64,000 bases of DNA, taken from positions 62,001 through 126,000 of the forward strand of contig JAPMOS010000059.1 of assembly GCA_027972325.1 (NCBI GenBank), in the 5' to 3' direction. The stretch is from Paratrimastix pyriformis (taxonomy: Eukaryota > Preaxostyla > Paratrimastigidae). The notes beneath the pieces are model-generated. The model saw nothing but the letters and a program-made list of their open reading frames with translations. It had not been told where the DNA came from and searched no databases. Positions 34,201 to 43,905 of this stretch are shown one piece after another. Positions within the stretch are counted from its first letter, which is position 1. Each line of letters starts with the position of its first letter. Position numbers and translations under genes: made by a program.

Positions 34201-34944
34201 GATGATGATGAGGATGATGATGATGATGGACATTTCGGACTGGTCACTGCTCCGGCCGTCCCTTTGGCTGTCATTTCTGTCCGTCCGCACGTCCGTCCGT
34301 TCCATGTGAGTCGATGCTCGTTCCTCCATCCCTCCCTCCATTCATTTTCGTTCGTTCGTTCATTCATTCATCGGCTTCTTTCTCGTCCCACCACCCACCA
34401 CCCCTTCCAACCCCAGAGTATACCCATCGTATCGGTCGTACGGGCCGTGCCGGCGAGAAGGGTATCGCCACCAGCTTCCTCACCGAAGAGGTCCGTGCAC
34501 TGGGAGGAGCAGGCAGGAGGAGCAGGCAGGAGGAGGAGCAGGCAGGAGAAGGGGGGGCAGGAGGAGCAGGAGGAGGGAGGGGGTGAGACACTTTGCACCC
34601 CGGCACTCTCCTCCGCCCGTTGGCTCACACTTCCCCTTTCCCCCTCTCTCGTGATTGGGTTCGGATGGTGGTCGCCCCCTCGACCCACACAGAACCAGGA
34701 GATCTTCTACGACCTCAAGACCCTTCTGCAAGAGTGCCAGTGTCGCGTCCCGCCCGAGATCGCCCACGCCGAGGATACCTCCGGTCCGTGGCCGCTGCGG
34801 TGGCTCTGACCCCACCTCCGAGAAAAAGGGGGGGAGGAGGAGGCGTTGATGGCTGACCTTGCCTCTGTTCCCCCTTCTTCCTCTTCTGCAGGCGCCATTC
34901 GCAAGCCGCCGCCCCGTCGGATGGAGCAGATCTTCGCCCGGTAA
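25393..34944 (+). CDS. PRP28: DEAD-box spliceosomal helicase PRP28/DDX23
   Basis: ATG at 25393. The first exons are 25393-25488, 25540-25599, 25649-25772 and 25822-26101; stop TAA at 34942-34944. The N-terminus is an RS/RD-type domain ([28 protein letters not shown]) as in human DDX23. Middle exons carry the family blocks [33 protein letters not shown] and [20 protein letters not shown]. The helicase motifs are the Q-motif region [60 protein letters not shown] joined by splicing to [11 protein letters not shown] (the DEAD box crosses an intron), [31 protein letters not shown] and [16 protein letters not shown]28 displaces U1 from the 5' splice site so that U6 can pair. A His/Ser/Arg insert of some 130 residues (28390-28750) lies before the helicase core. 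The gene spans 9.5 kb because introns are full of satellites and duplicated splice junctions; not every small exon boundary in 26.1-29.2 kb could be fixed. Confidence 0.9.
27428..27770 (+). repeat. PRP28 intron: duplicated donor region and TCGATATATAT-rich repeats
   Basis: The exon end and donor GGCGACGTGCCCATG | GTCTGTCGATATATAT at 27428-27455 is repeated at 27559-27588. The rest of the intron is imperfect copies of GATATGGGATGGTCGGT with TCGATATATATCGCG palindromes, ending in a poly-C run before CACCACC and CAG at 27840. Confidence 0.85.
28110..28375 (+). repeat. TCATCA/TCCATCATCAT microsatellite in PRP28 intron
   Basis: Arrays of ATCATC with interspersed ATTCCATC and CATCCGGTC units fill the intron between the exon ending near 27990 and the His/Ser-rich exon that begins after CTCACGCAG at about 28395. 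Confidence 0.85.
29507..29665 (+). repeat. Tandem duplication inside a PRP28 intron
   Basis: A unit containing GTCGGAAAAATTATGGGACG, AAACCCATAAT and GGTCGCGCGCTGCTCAT occurs twice, about 90 bp apart, within the intron before the EDYLIQF exon. Each copy holds the inverted pair ATTATGGG / CCCATAAT and can form a small hairpin. Confidence 0.85.
31020..31236 (+). repeat. CCA and TCA trinucleotide arrays in PRP28 intron
   Basis: CATCCAAG units, two CCA runs and a long TCA run fill the 3' half of the intron between the exon ending REGID (near 30880) and the exon that starts ILVATPGR at about 31251. A homopolymer G run at about 30933-30954 lies in the same intron, the reverse of the usual C-on-sense pattern. 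Confidence 0.9.
31684..31840 (+). repeat. Triplicated acceptor plus exon start carrying the DEAD-box junction
   Basis: The unit GGCAG | GCCGATCACATGGTGG plus the start of the exon and about 30 bp of C-rich filler occurs at roughly 31686, 31747 and 31808, spaced about 61 bp. Only the third is followed by the conserved GFEPQ coding sequence. Confidence 0.92.
32382..32640 (+). repeat. 17-bp minisatellite TTGCTGCCTGTGTCTTG in PRP28 intron
   Basis: About fourteen copies, nearly perfect, lie between a real exon end and a degenerate second copy of that exon end at 32665-32706. Open frames of Cys/Leu/Val here come from the repeat. Confidence 0.92.
33178..33358 (+). repeat. 21-bp minisatellite (CATCACCGGGA core) in PRP28 intron
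   Basis: About eight and a half tandem copies of a 21-bp unit alternating GAACATCACC and GGGACATCACC. The copies are essentially identical, with no unique spacers between them. Confidence 0.92.
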
Positions 34945-35139
34945 GCAGCATGGTGAGATGATCATTTTTTTGGAAGAGCAAGACGTCAACGATCACACCC
35001 ATCAAGTGCTTTTCTCTGCGCTTTTCTGTGCAAAAGGTGGGGGAAATCGCGTTGCTGGGGCGGGGAGCAAATTGCACGGGACTTTGAAACCCCAAACCGC
35101 CGGGTGCAGCTGGACAAACCACAGGGCACCGGACGCACC

Positions 35140-36517
35140 ATGCAACAGTCCCTTCTTCGTTACGATACTCCGGTTCTCGTCAACGCTCAACCAAAGCGGA
35201 GTGCACCAGCGAAGGCACGGGCACTTCCCCCAGTTGACAAGCCCCTCACACAAACAGACGAACTCCTCTCGAACATTCTCCCACCTCGGTTGGTTTTTTT
35301 CTCCTTTTCCGAGCGGCTTCGTTCTACATTTTTCACATAGAGAGTACGAGGAAGATGGGCAGAAATGGATTCAGCGCGTCTCTTCCACTCCAGCGACCCG
35401 TCTCGATGTTATTAACACACAGGTCGATTTCTGCCTTTCTCCGGGTTCGGCTTGAAGCTTTAATTGGCTCATGTGCAACTGGATCTGTGTTTGATTAGGA
35501 AATGCTGGACAAACTTTTGATTCAGAGGCAAGCCCGTGAAAATGGCATTTGCCCCGTTCGGGAGGAGCTCTACAACCAGGCATTTGGTCTGAAGCCCCGC
35601 TCGATCGACCGCACTCACCCGCACACCAATTTCTTCTTTCAGATGAAATTATTCGACAGGTCACGATTAATTGCGCCGAGCGCGGTTTCTTGCTGCTCCG
35701 GGTGCGGGATGAGCTTCGAATGCGGATTGCTGCTTATCAGACACTCTATGAGAGCAGCATTGCCTTTGGGCTCAGGAAAGCACTGCAAGCTGAGCAGGGC
35801 AAGACCGAGACCGAGGAGAAGGTCTCCTCCCTTGCAGGCACACAATTTCTTTCATTCACACCATCCTCCTGACGCTCCTTCTGCGCACGCGCCGCCCGCC
35901 TGCCCTTCGCCCCGCCCGTCCTGCCTTCGCCCCGCCCCGCCCCGCCCCGCCCCGCCCCGCCCCGCCCCGCCCCGCCCCGCCCGCCCCGCCCCGCCCGCCC
36001 CGCCCGCCCCGCCCCGCCCCGCCCTGCCTTCGCCCCGCCCTGCCTTCGCCCCGCCCTGCCTTCGCCCCGCCCCGCCTTCGCCCCCGCCTTCGCCCCGCCC
36101 CGCCCCGCCCTGCCCTGCCTTCGCCCCCGCCCTGCCCTGCCCTGCCCTGCCCTGCCCTGCCCTGCCCTGCCCTGCCCTGCCTGCCCTGCCCTGCCCTGCC
36201 CTGCCCTGCCTTCGCCCCGCCCCCGCCCCGCCCTCCTCACCCCGCGCCTACCGCTTCCCGTCCCACTCTGACCCCTTTCGCCTTGTTTGCCGCCCTGTCT
36301 GCCCCGACAGATTGCCCGGCTGCTGAACGAGAAGAAGCTCCTCGAGAAGGAGGTCGCCGAGCTGCGGACCCGGCTGGAGGGCAATGAGAAGCGCGATGCC
36401 GAGCGGCGCCAGGTCGAGGAGAAGAAACACCAAGACGATGTTGCCTTCCTGAAGCGCTCCCTGCAGCAGCTCAAGTCGCAACTCGAGAGTCTTTTCTCCG
36501 CCAAGAAGGAGCATTGA
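35140..36517 (+). CDS. DNALI1: Axonemal inner-arm dynein light chain p28 (DNALI1)
   Basis: Five exons (35140-35288, 35341-35422, 35499-35586, 35643-35821, 36311-36517) give 234 aa, the normal p28 length. Family blocks run the full length: SLLRYDTPVLVN, TQTDELLSNILPPREYEEDG, WIQRVSSTPATRLDVINTQ, RQARENGICPVREELYNQAF, DEIIRQVTINCAERGFLLLR, VRDELRMRIAAYQTLYESSI, then a coiled coil ending in RRQVEEKKHQDDVAFLKRS. p28 binds inner-arm axonemal dyneins with actin or centrin, so this organism builds motile flagella. Three introns are 52-76 nt; the fourth (35822-36310) is expanded by C-rich pentamers. It starts 195 bp after the PRP28 stop on the same strand. Confidence 0.93.
35882..36300 (+). repeat. 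CCCCG / CCCTG pentamer repeats in DNALI1 intron 4
   Basis: Runs of CCCCG, then CCCTG, with TTCGCCCCGCCCTGC longer units, occupy most of the intron 35822-36310. All C-rich sequence is on the sense strand upstream of the acceptor GACAG at 36310. Confidence 0.9.
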
Positions 36518-36693
36518 GTTCAAATAATGTATGATTATGCAAGATTGGACTTCGCTCGCTAAACACGAAATTCCTCGACATCACAAGAGGGCACATCCCA
36601 AATCCTTCGAAAGTATCTATCCCGTCCCGAACATTATGCCATTGGATATTGGATATGTAACGATGATGCTTGTTTCAACAGCCCATAATGCGA

Positions 36694-36946
36694 TTATTCG
36701 GAGAAGGTGATGGCGCCAGCGGGGCAGTTGTCCTATCGGATGAAATGAAAAGGATCAATTGGTAAGCCCAGCACTCCTAGTGGAATCGCTGACCTTGCAC
36801 GTGTTGCAGTGGATGCAATCCGCCTTGCGGTCGTCATTGAAGACGGCCTTGTTGTCCACGAATTGCCACAGGCCTTCAATGGGGCAGTTGGTGCCGCAAG
36901 TTTGGCAGCCAGTGCAGAGAGACGTGTCGATGTGGGGGAAGTCCAT
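36694..36946 (-). CDS. Bacterial-type 2[4Fe-4S] ferredoxin, copy 1
   Basis: Two exons (36946-36794 and 36732-36694) are joined across a 61-nt intron (donor GTCAGC) and give 63 aa. Both cluster motifs are complete: CTGCQTCGTNCP near the start and CIHCNTCKDNCP after the junction, where the intron splits the second motif. The end PAGAITFSE is typical of clostridial ferredoxins. Such small dicluster ferredoxins carry low-potential electrons between pyruvate:ferredoxin oxidoreductase and [FeFe]-hydrogenase in anaerobes. No targeting presequence is visible, so a cytosolic location is the simplest reading. The ATG is shared with copy 2, as is the CGCGCCAAA-rich stretch just upstream. Confidence 0.92.
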
Positions 36947-37000
36947 TTGATTGAGGTTTGGCGCGAAACAAGCAGCAATCCCCTGGGCCTATTATTTTAG

Positions 37001-37299
37001 TCAATTCCGAATCTCCAGAAATCTCGACCCCCACCCTGGTTCGGAATTTCAAAAGCACTTGGAAAACCGATGTGTCCGGGAAAAAGGCTTTCGTCTTGAG
37101 TTCCTTCTCGTTTGGGTTATCGGTTGTTTTTTACGATCGTAATCATACATTGAAATAGGACGGAAGGCAGCAGAACCGACTCGTCGACAAGGTGCGTTGT
37201 ATAATTTCAAAGCCTCCGTCATTCAGTTCTGTTCGTTCTGTTCTGGCGGTCAAGAATGAGAAGATTATCGTTGCTACTGCTGCCCTTCTCTCCACTGCA
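37001..37299. repeat. Ferredoxin-flank repeat, copy A
   Basis: About 300 bp, starting TCAATTCCGAATCTCCAGAA and ending CTTCTCTCCACTGCA, recurs in direct orientation at 38351-38629 with roughly 90 percent identity by eye. Copy A lies directly 5' of ferredoxin copy 1. Confidence 0.88.
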
Positions 37300-37434
37300 T
37301 GACCCTGAAGGCAAGCGAAGAGGTTGTCGGGTCGTTCGGGGAGGCGAGACCCGTCCCGCCCATCTAACAACATTGCCATTGGATAAGTGACGATGATGCT
37401 TGTTTCAACACAGGTGAAACAACCCATAATGGGT

Positions 37435-37687
37435 TTAGGAGGAGAAGGTGATGGCGCCAGCGGGGCAGTTGTTCTACCGGATGAAATGAAAAGGATCGAT
37501 TGGTAAGCCCAACACTCCTAGTGGAATCTCTGACCTTGCACGTATCGCAGTGGATGCAGTCGGCAGCGCGGTCGTCGGTGAAGACGGCCTTGTTTTCCAC
37601 GAGCTTCCACAGGCCATCAATGGGGCAGTTGGAGGCGCAAGTGCCGCAGCCAGTGCAGAGAGACGTGTCGACGTGGGGGAAGTCCAT
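37435..37687 (-). CDS. Bacterial-type 2[4Fe-4S] ferredoxin, copy 2
   Basis: Exons 37687-37535 and 37473-37435 are split by a 61-nt intron at exactly the same place as in copy 1 (donor GTCAGA). The motifs CTGCGTCASNCP and CIHCDTCKNNCP are complete, and the protein ends PAGAITFSS. It differs from copy 1 at about a dozen positions, all between the cluster ligands, so both copies look functional. Intron sequences of the two copies are also close, showing recent tandem duplication of the whole gene with its 3' flank (compare GATGATGCTTGTTTCAACA below both stops). Confidence 0.92.
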
Positions 37688-39438
37688 TTGATTGAGATTT
37701 GGCGCGAAACAAGCTGCAATCCCCGGGCCAATTTTCGCCAGTCTTTCTTTCTTTCTCGTGTTAGTGCAGCCTCGTGGGAGGCTAACTGAAAATTACAAGA
37801 GGAAAATCTCAAAAGGTTTTATCCCACCCCCCACCCACCCATCCAACCATCCCTCACTCCAGGCATCTCCGGAGTGATCACACGCACACGGCCGGGGGTC
37901 CAGCTGAGCCAAAGTCCCGGCCAACGTCATCCCGCAAGGTCGGCGTATAGTCAATCAGGCAGTCTCGTGTTAATGCAGCCTCGTGTGAGGCTAACTAAGG
38001 AGCCATGAGAAAGAAATCACAAAGGTTTTATCCCCCAATTCCCCCGTCACCTCATCACCCCCGATAGGCTTCGGCTCAAAATGCATCGCATCTCATCACC
38101 CCCACCTCCTTCAGCACCGCGCCGGCTGGTGAGCCTCGGCCTCGTGGTTGCACGTGTCACCATCCTAGGTCGCCCCGAAAGCAAGACAGGGAGAGAAAGT
38201 GGATGGAAGAGCCCTCCCCGCAGGTTTTGAAAAGGACGAGCCCACCCGGCGAGCCTGACGCTGCCGTCGTCCACCCGCAAGGGAGAGGGGTTCGGTCGAT
38301 ACTCACCGTTCAGGTACATCCCTGCGCGCGGTTGGGCTGCTGCCGGCCAGTCAATTCCGAATCTCCAGAAATCTCGACCCCCACCATGGTTCGGAATTTC
38401 AAAAGCACACGGAAAACCGATAGATGGTGTCCGGGAAAAAGGCTTTCGTCTTGAGTTCCTTCTCTTTTGGGTTATGGGTTGTTTTTTACGATCGTAATCT
38501 TCCATTGAAATAGGACGGAAGGCAGCAGAATTGGCTCGTCACAAATAATAAGCCTCCGTCATTCAGTTCTGTTCTGGCGGTCAAGAATGAGATGATTATC
38601 GGTGCTACTGCTGCCCTTCTCTCCACTGCGTGCGGAGGCACACATTGTGGTCCCACTTCAAAATGCAAACGAAATCATCGGACATCATCCCCTCATCCCG
38701 TCCCTGTCGTGGGGATCATATGCATGAAATTGGGCTTCCACCGGCATTACCTTTGGCGGCCCGACGACGGGGTGTCGGCGCTGAGCGTGTGGGGGCGCCT
38801 CGGGGCGGCGATCCCGGGCGGTTCCACGGTCCCCACGGTGCGGTGTGGGAGTCGTCGGAAAAACCCCGAACAGTCAGGGAAAACCCCGAACACGCAGAAA
38901 AACGCTGAACGGTCCGCCGGCAGACGTGTTCCCGCTTGCTGTGGTCGCGGATCTTCAAGATTTTGAGGAAAACCAAATAAGCCCTGCTTGAGGAGTGAAT
39001 GGGTGACGTGAGAACGAGAGGGTTTCGCGAGAAAAGGTGGAGAAAAGCACGCGTGAATTGAACCCGGTTCCTGTAAAATGAAGGCCTGGCTTCTTTTCCA
39101 CCTAGGCTACTTCGAAGTGCAACAAATAATCCAAAAAACGGGAGGGTTGTTGATGGGTCTGAGGGATCAAGTGAATTCGAAGGTGTTCTGATCCGACTCG
39201 AGCTGACTTCGACCGACTCTAACAGCCCGAAGATGCATGCCCCAAGCTTACCACTTCCAGACACGTTCCATTTGATGCCTATCTTTCTAACTTGCGTGTC
39301 AAAACCAGCTTGGGACACAGGGTTTGGGGGTATTCGGGGTTTTTCCGCCTTGTTCGGCTTTTTTCTGAAGACTCTAATGCCGGTCCCGTCGTTTCAACCT
39401 TAGGGCAATCACGACTCTTCCCTGTCTTCACTGTCGGG
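37688..39438 (+). other. Repeat-bearing intergenic region between ferredoxins and ATG6
   Basis: No gene is recognised. Two copies of a block of about 70 bp with GCAGCCTCGTG and AGGCTAACT lie near 37757-37830 and 37964-38037. Copy B of the ferredoxin-flank repeat lies at 38351-38629. A perfect 15-bp inverted pair, CGGAAAAACCCCGAA at 38856-38870 and its complement at 39333-39347, brackets the stretch just upstream of ATG6. An arginine-rich open frame on the minus strand (38047-38505) has no family likeness. Confidence 0.5.
38351..38629. repeat. Ferredoxin-flank repeat, copy B
   Basis: Direct repeat of 37001-37299 with several small indels. No ferredoxin coding sequence sits beside it, so it may mark the remains of a third array unit or a dispersed element. 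Confidence 0.85.
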
Positions 39439-42400
39439 ATGGAAGTTTCAGGTCCCGTGGTCCGGGAACTGTACTGTCTTCACTGTCAAAAAAAATTGGA
39501 GTTATCACACTCTTTAAACGCTGTTGCGGCTTTGAATCAGAAAAAACTCGTCGGGGAATCATCTTACATCGTTGTCGGCGAGAAGCCACAGCCACTCGAC
39601 AACGAGCCGCTCCAAGCAAACATTGATACCGAAATTGCCCGGCTGTTAGATGAGGCAGCCCTGACCCGTCTCGATCACCCCCTCTGTCAAGTCTGGATGG
39701 GTCTTTGGCTCGCCATTTCGGTATCTCATCCGCATTTCAGGACTGCATCGAGCGACTCAAGCGCGAATTTTTGAAGCAAGTCAAAGAGGCAGAAGAAGAC
39801 ACCACTCGATATCAGTCTTGCCTGGAGGAGCTCGAGGCCAAGGCGGCCGAGTTGACATCCCCCCCGGGTGATGCCGCCACCAGTGGCGCTCCCACATCGG
39901 CGGATGCCTCCCTGGAGGCACTACAGGCAGAATTGAGGCGAGTCTGTTCTGTTGCTCCATCCCACACAAACACGCGTATGATCCTGGGGTTTGTGGCTCT
40001 CACCCAGGTGGATGAGGAGCGCCGCCGCCTGGAGGCGGAACTGGAACAGACCGAGGCGGACATGCACCAGGTGACCGGCCAGCGGCGCAAGTTGGAGGAG
40101 CAGGTTTGTCCTTCAAGGCGCCTCCCGCCGCCCACCCCATGACACTGCAACATCGGTGGACCCCAATCCCCAATCTCGCGTCCTCTCGTCCTCTCGCCCC
40201 GCACGCCCGCACGCGCCCCGCACAGGAGGCCACCCTTGCCGAGAAGGGCGTGAGTACTGAACCAGTTCAACGATCACATGCGGCTGCTGCATGTGGCCCA
40301 GGAGGACCGGGATGCCTACGTGGCCCTGGGAATACCGTCTCGCGCCACCTGCAGCAGCTCGAGGTCTGGCGGGCTGATGGGCACCAGCGGGTGGGGCGCA
40401 CACCGTCCACCACGATCCGGTGGCTATCCCCCAATCTGGTGGCTATCCCCCCGATCGGATGGCTATTCCCCGATCCGGGCTATCTCCAGTGGCTATCCAT
40501 CCCCTCTCCCTCACACATTTTCCTTGGGTTGCACAATCCTTCATCCCTGCCCCCGTCTTCGTCATATTGCGGAATGTCGGGTAGCGAACAGGACTGCTGG
40601 AGGACGCCTTCGTGATCGACCCGACGGGCCCCATGATCAACGGTCGGCTGATCCGCCGGACATCATCATCATTACCCCGCCATCCTCATTACCCCGCCAT
40701 CCTCACCACCGCCACCCGCCATCATTACCCCGCCATCATTACCCCCGCCATCATTACCCCCACGCCATCATTACCCCACGCCATCATTACCCCCACGCCA
40801 TCCTCATTACCCCGCCATCCTCATTACCCCCGCCATCATTACCCCACGCCATCCTCACCGCCACCCATCCTCATTACCCCCGCCATCCTCATTACCCCCA
40901 CCCCGCCATCCTCATTACACCATCCTCATTACCCCGCCATCATTACCCCCCCCACGCCATCCTCATTACCCCGCCATCCTCACCACCGCCACCCGCCATC
41001 ATTACCCTTACCCCCACGCCATCCTCATTACCCCCACGCCATCATTACCCCCACGCCATCCTCATTACCCCACCCCACGCCATCCTCACCACCCCGCCAT
41101 CATTACCCCCACGCCATCCTCATTACCCCCGCCATCATTACCCCCACCCCCGCCATCATTACCCTACCCGCCATCATTACCCCGCACGCCATCCTCATTA
41201 CCCCCACCCCGCCATCCCATTACACTACCCCACCCGCCATCATTACCCCACGCCATCCTCATTACCCCACGCCATCTCATTACCCCCACCCCACGCCATC
41301 ATTACACCTACCCCACGCCATCATTACCCCCACCCCGCCATCATTACCCCCACGCCATCATTACCCCCACGCCATCCTCATTACCCCCACGCCATCCTAC
41401 CCCCACCCCCGCCATCCTCACCACCGCCACCCGCCATCATTACCCCCGCCATCCTCATTACCCCACGCCATCCTCATTACCCCACCCCACGCCATCATTA
41501 CCCCCACCCCACCCCCGCCATCATTACCCCCGCCATCCTCATTACCCCCACGCCATCCTCATTACCCCCACGCCATCATTACCCCCACCCCCACGCCATC
41601 CTCACCACCGCCACCCGCCATCATTACCCCCACGCCATCCTCATTACCCCCACCCCACGCCATCCTCATTACCCCACGCCATCCTCATTACCCCGCCATC
41701 ATTACCCCACCCCACGCCATCATTACCCCCACGCCATCCTCATTACCCCCACGCCATCCTCACCACCGCCACCCGCCATCATTCCTCATTACCCCCACGC
41801 CATCCTCATTACCCCCACGCCATCCTCATTACCCCCCCAGGGATCCGGCTGGGGGAGGCGCCCGACATCAAGTGGCCCGAGAAGAACGCGGCCCTTGGGA
41901 TGTGTGTCTTCGCCCTGCAGTCCCTCTACCGGTCTGGCCCATCCCCCCACCCCACCCCAGCAGGTGCAGTCTTCAGCAGGAGATGGCGGGTGGGGTGGGT
42001 AGATGGGGAGTTGGGGAGTTCCCCCAATTTTTCATGAATCTCTGCATTTCTGCTTTCGTCGTCGTCGTCGTCTTCTTCTTCTTCTTCTTCTTCTTCTTCG
42101 TCGTCGTCGTCGTCGTCGTCATCATCATCATCATCATCATCTTCTTCTTCTTCTTCTTCTTCTTCTTCTTCTTCTTCTTCTTCTTGTTCTTCTTCTTCTT
42201 GTTCTTCTTCTTCTTCTTCTTCTTGTTCTTCTTCTTCTTCTTCTTCTTCTTGTTCTTCTTCTTGTTCTTCTTCTTGTTCTTGTTCTTCTTCTTCTTGTTC
42301 TTCTTCTTCTTCTTCTTCTTCTTCTTCTTCTTCTTCTTCTTCTTCTTCTTCTTCTTCTTCTTCTTCTTCTTGTTCTTCTTCTTGTTCTTCTTCTTGTTCT

Positions 42401-43905
42401 TCTTCTTGTTCTTGTTCTTCTTCTTCTTCTTCTTCTTCTTCTTCTTCTTCTTCTTCTTCTTCGTTGTCTTCTTCCTCCTTCCCGGTCCGAGCATAGCGCA
42501 TGCGGGTTTGTCAAGGGCAGCGTGACGCTGATCCCCAGGGGCTCCTTCTCCCGGCTCCGATACAACGGTCCGTCCTGTCGGCCGTCCCCGCCTCCCACCC
42601 CCCTTGGCGCGTCCTTATGCTGTTGCTCTCTCTAACGGTCTGTTCCTCTTGATGCAGACGAGGACCACGCCTTCTTCGAGACGGACCGCTTTCTGCGCGG
42701 CTGGGCCAAGCTCAACACGGCCCTGCAGTATTACCTGCTGGCCCTGGGCGAGCTCTCCGAGTACCTTAGGTCAGACCCATCCCCTCATCGCATGGCGGGG
42801 CTTTGGGGGCTTTGGGGGCTTTGGGGCTTTGGGGCTTTGGGGCTTTGGGGGCTTTGGGGCTTTGGGGGCTTTGGGGGCTTTGGGGCTTTGGGGGCTTTTG
42901 GGGGCTTTGGCCCCTTTCTTTGAGTACAGCCATCCTGACCACCCACCATCTCTGCCCCCCCCCCGCCCAGGCGTCGCTACGGGTACCAACCGCCGCCCAC
43001 CGGGTGCCGCCCCCTGGCCGCCATGCAGCAGCGGCTGGCCACCGACCCGCGGCCGGCCCTCGGGCCCCCTGCTCCCCCAGAGCGCAGCCTCGCCTGCTGC
43101 CGGTCAGTCCGCCGCCGCCCCCCACCCGCTGCTTTGACTGGCTTGGGGTGGGGTGACTGGGCGTTATCTTGGCGCTCCTCTTGTCTTCCGGTGCCGCGTG
43201 GTGGGGTTGCCCATTTCGTGGCACCGTTTCCCAACCAAATTCCTCTTGTCTTTCGATGCCGCGTGGGGTTTGCCCATTTCATTGGCGATGTCGTCATTTT
43301 CTGTCGTCATTTCCTGCTCCCCGGATCGCGCAGGGACCGCGAGCGGGCTCGGCTTCATGAACAAGAAGGCCACCGTCCGCCTGCCCTTCCATCACAGCAC
43401 AGCACAGCACAGCACAGCACTGCACAGCACTGCACCCCCACCGTCCTATATCCTCCTCCCCCCCCCCCCCCCCCCCCAACACACACACACACACGACACA
43501 CACACACCCGCCCGCCCGCCCCCACCCGCCCAGCGGCCCGAGGATCAGCTGCAGTGTGAGCACATCTCATCCTCCCCCACACACACACACACCCAGCGGC
43601 CCGAGGACCAGCTGCAGTGGGAACACGTCAACGTGTGGGCCTCGGACCTGTTCAAATGGCTGAAGCACCTGCTCACGTGGGTCGAGCGGGGCCGGTCGCA
43701 GGCCCAGCCCGTGCCCCCCGTGGCCCTCTGCAGGCAGTTTCAGGTCGGGATCAAGGAAGGGAGGGATGAAGAGGGGGCAGTTCCAGGTCGGGATCAAGGG
43801 ATGATGAAGAGGGGGATGAAGAGGCTCTGCAGTTCCAGGAAGGGTGGCCCGGGGGGGGGGGGCAGGAGGCCCAATCTGTGGAATGCGGTCCATCGGGTGG
43901 GCTGA
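39439..43905 (+). CDS. ATG6: Beclin-1 / ATG6 autophagy protein, with apparent frameshifts
   Basis: Exons fixed by frame: 39439-39690, 39741-39941, 40008-40103, from 40226, 40592-40642, 41841-41931, 42497-42567, 42658-42769, 42971-43102, from 43334, and 43597-43743. The N-terminal LYCLHCQKKLELSHSL is the Beclin cysteine pair. HPLCQDCIERLKREFLKQVK opens the coiled coil, EEERLx-like repeats follow (VDEERRRLEAELEQTE), then NQFNDHMRLLHVAQ. The C-terminal evolutionarily conserved domain shows IRLGEAPDIKWPEKNAALG, VTLIPRGSFSRLRY and QWEHVNVWASDLFKWLKHLL. Beclin-1 is the regulatory subunit of the VPS34 PI3-kinase in autophagy and endosomal sorting. Three one-base deletions seem to lie in the 40226 exon (near 40250, 40259 and 40331), together restoring frame, and the 43102/43334 join is out of phase; sequencing error in G runs is the likely cause. 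Two giant satellite introns interrupt the C-terminal half. Confidence 0.82.
40650..41833 (+). repeat. CCATCATTACCCC / CCATCCTCATTACCCC satellite filling an ATG6 intron
   Basis: More than sixty imperfect units of CCATC[A/CTC]ATTACCCC[CA]CG fill almost all of the 1198-nt intron 40643-41840. A higher-order element, CATCCTCACCACCGCCACCC, recurs about every 150-300 bp. The intron has a GTCGGC donor and a C-run plus AG acceptor. Confidence 0.92.
42056..42463 (+). repeat. GTC/CTT trinucleotide expansion in ATG6 intron
   Basis: GTC, then CTT, GTC, ATC and CTT runs with interspersed TTGTTC cover about 400 bp of the 565-nt intron 41932-42496. It acts as an extreme polypyrimidine tract on the sense strand, and open frames of poly-Glu, poly-Lys or poly-Leu here are artefacts. 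Confidence 0.92.
43529..43622 (+). repeat. Duplicated acceptor and exon start in ATG6
   Basis: CCCAG | CGGCCCGAGGATCAGCTGCA at 43529-43553 is repeated as CCCAG | CGGCCCGAGGACCAGCTGCA at 43592-43616. The spacing is 63 bp, so use of the first acceptor would add 21 in-frame residues. The second copy continues into the conserved Trp-containing block. Confidence 0.9.

Noticed and set aside
36996-37430. Minus-strand frame as an extra exon of ferredoxin copy 1
   Set aside because: It overlaps the 300-bp repeat, has no family motif, and both ferredoxins start cleanly with the shared MDFPH.
41926-42598. Long minus-strand frames of poly-Glu, poly-Lys and poly-Arg
   Set aside because: All three come from the CTT/GTC repeat inside the ATG6 intron; every frame of a trinucleotide repeat is open, and none has unique coding sequence.
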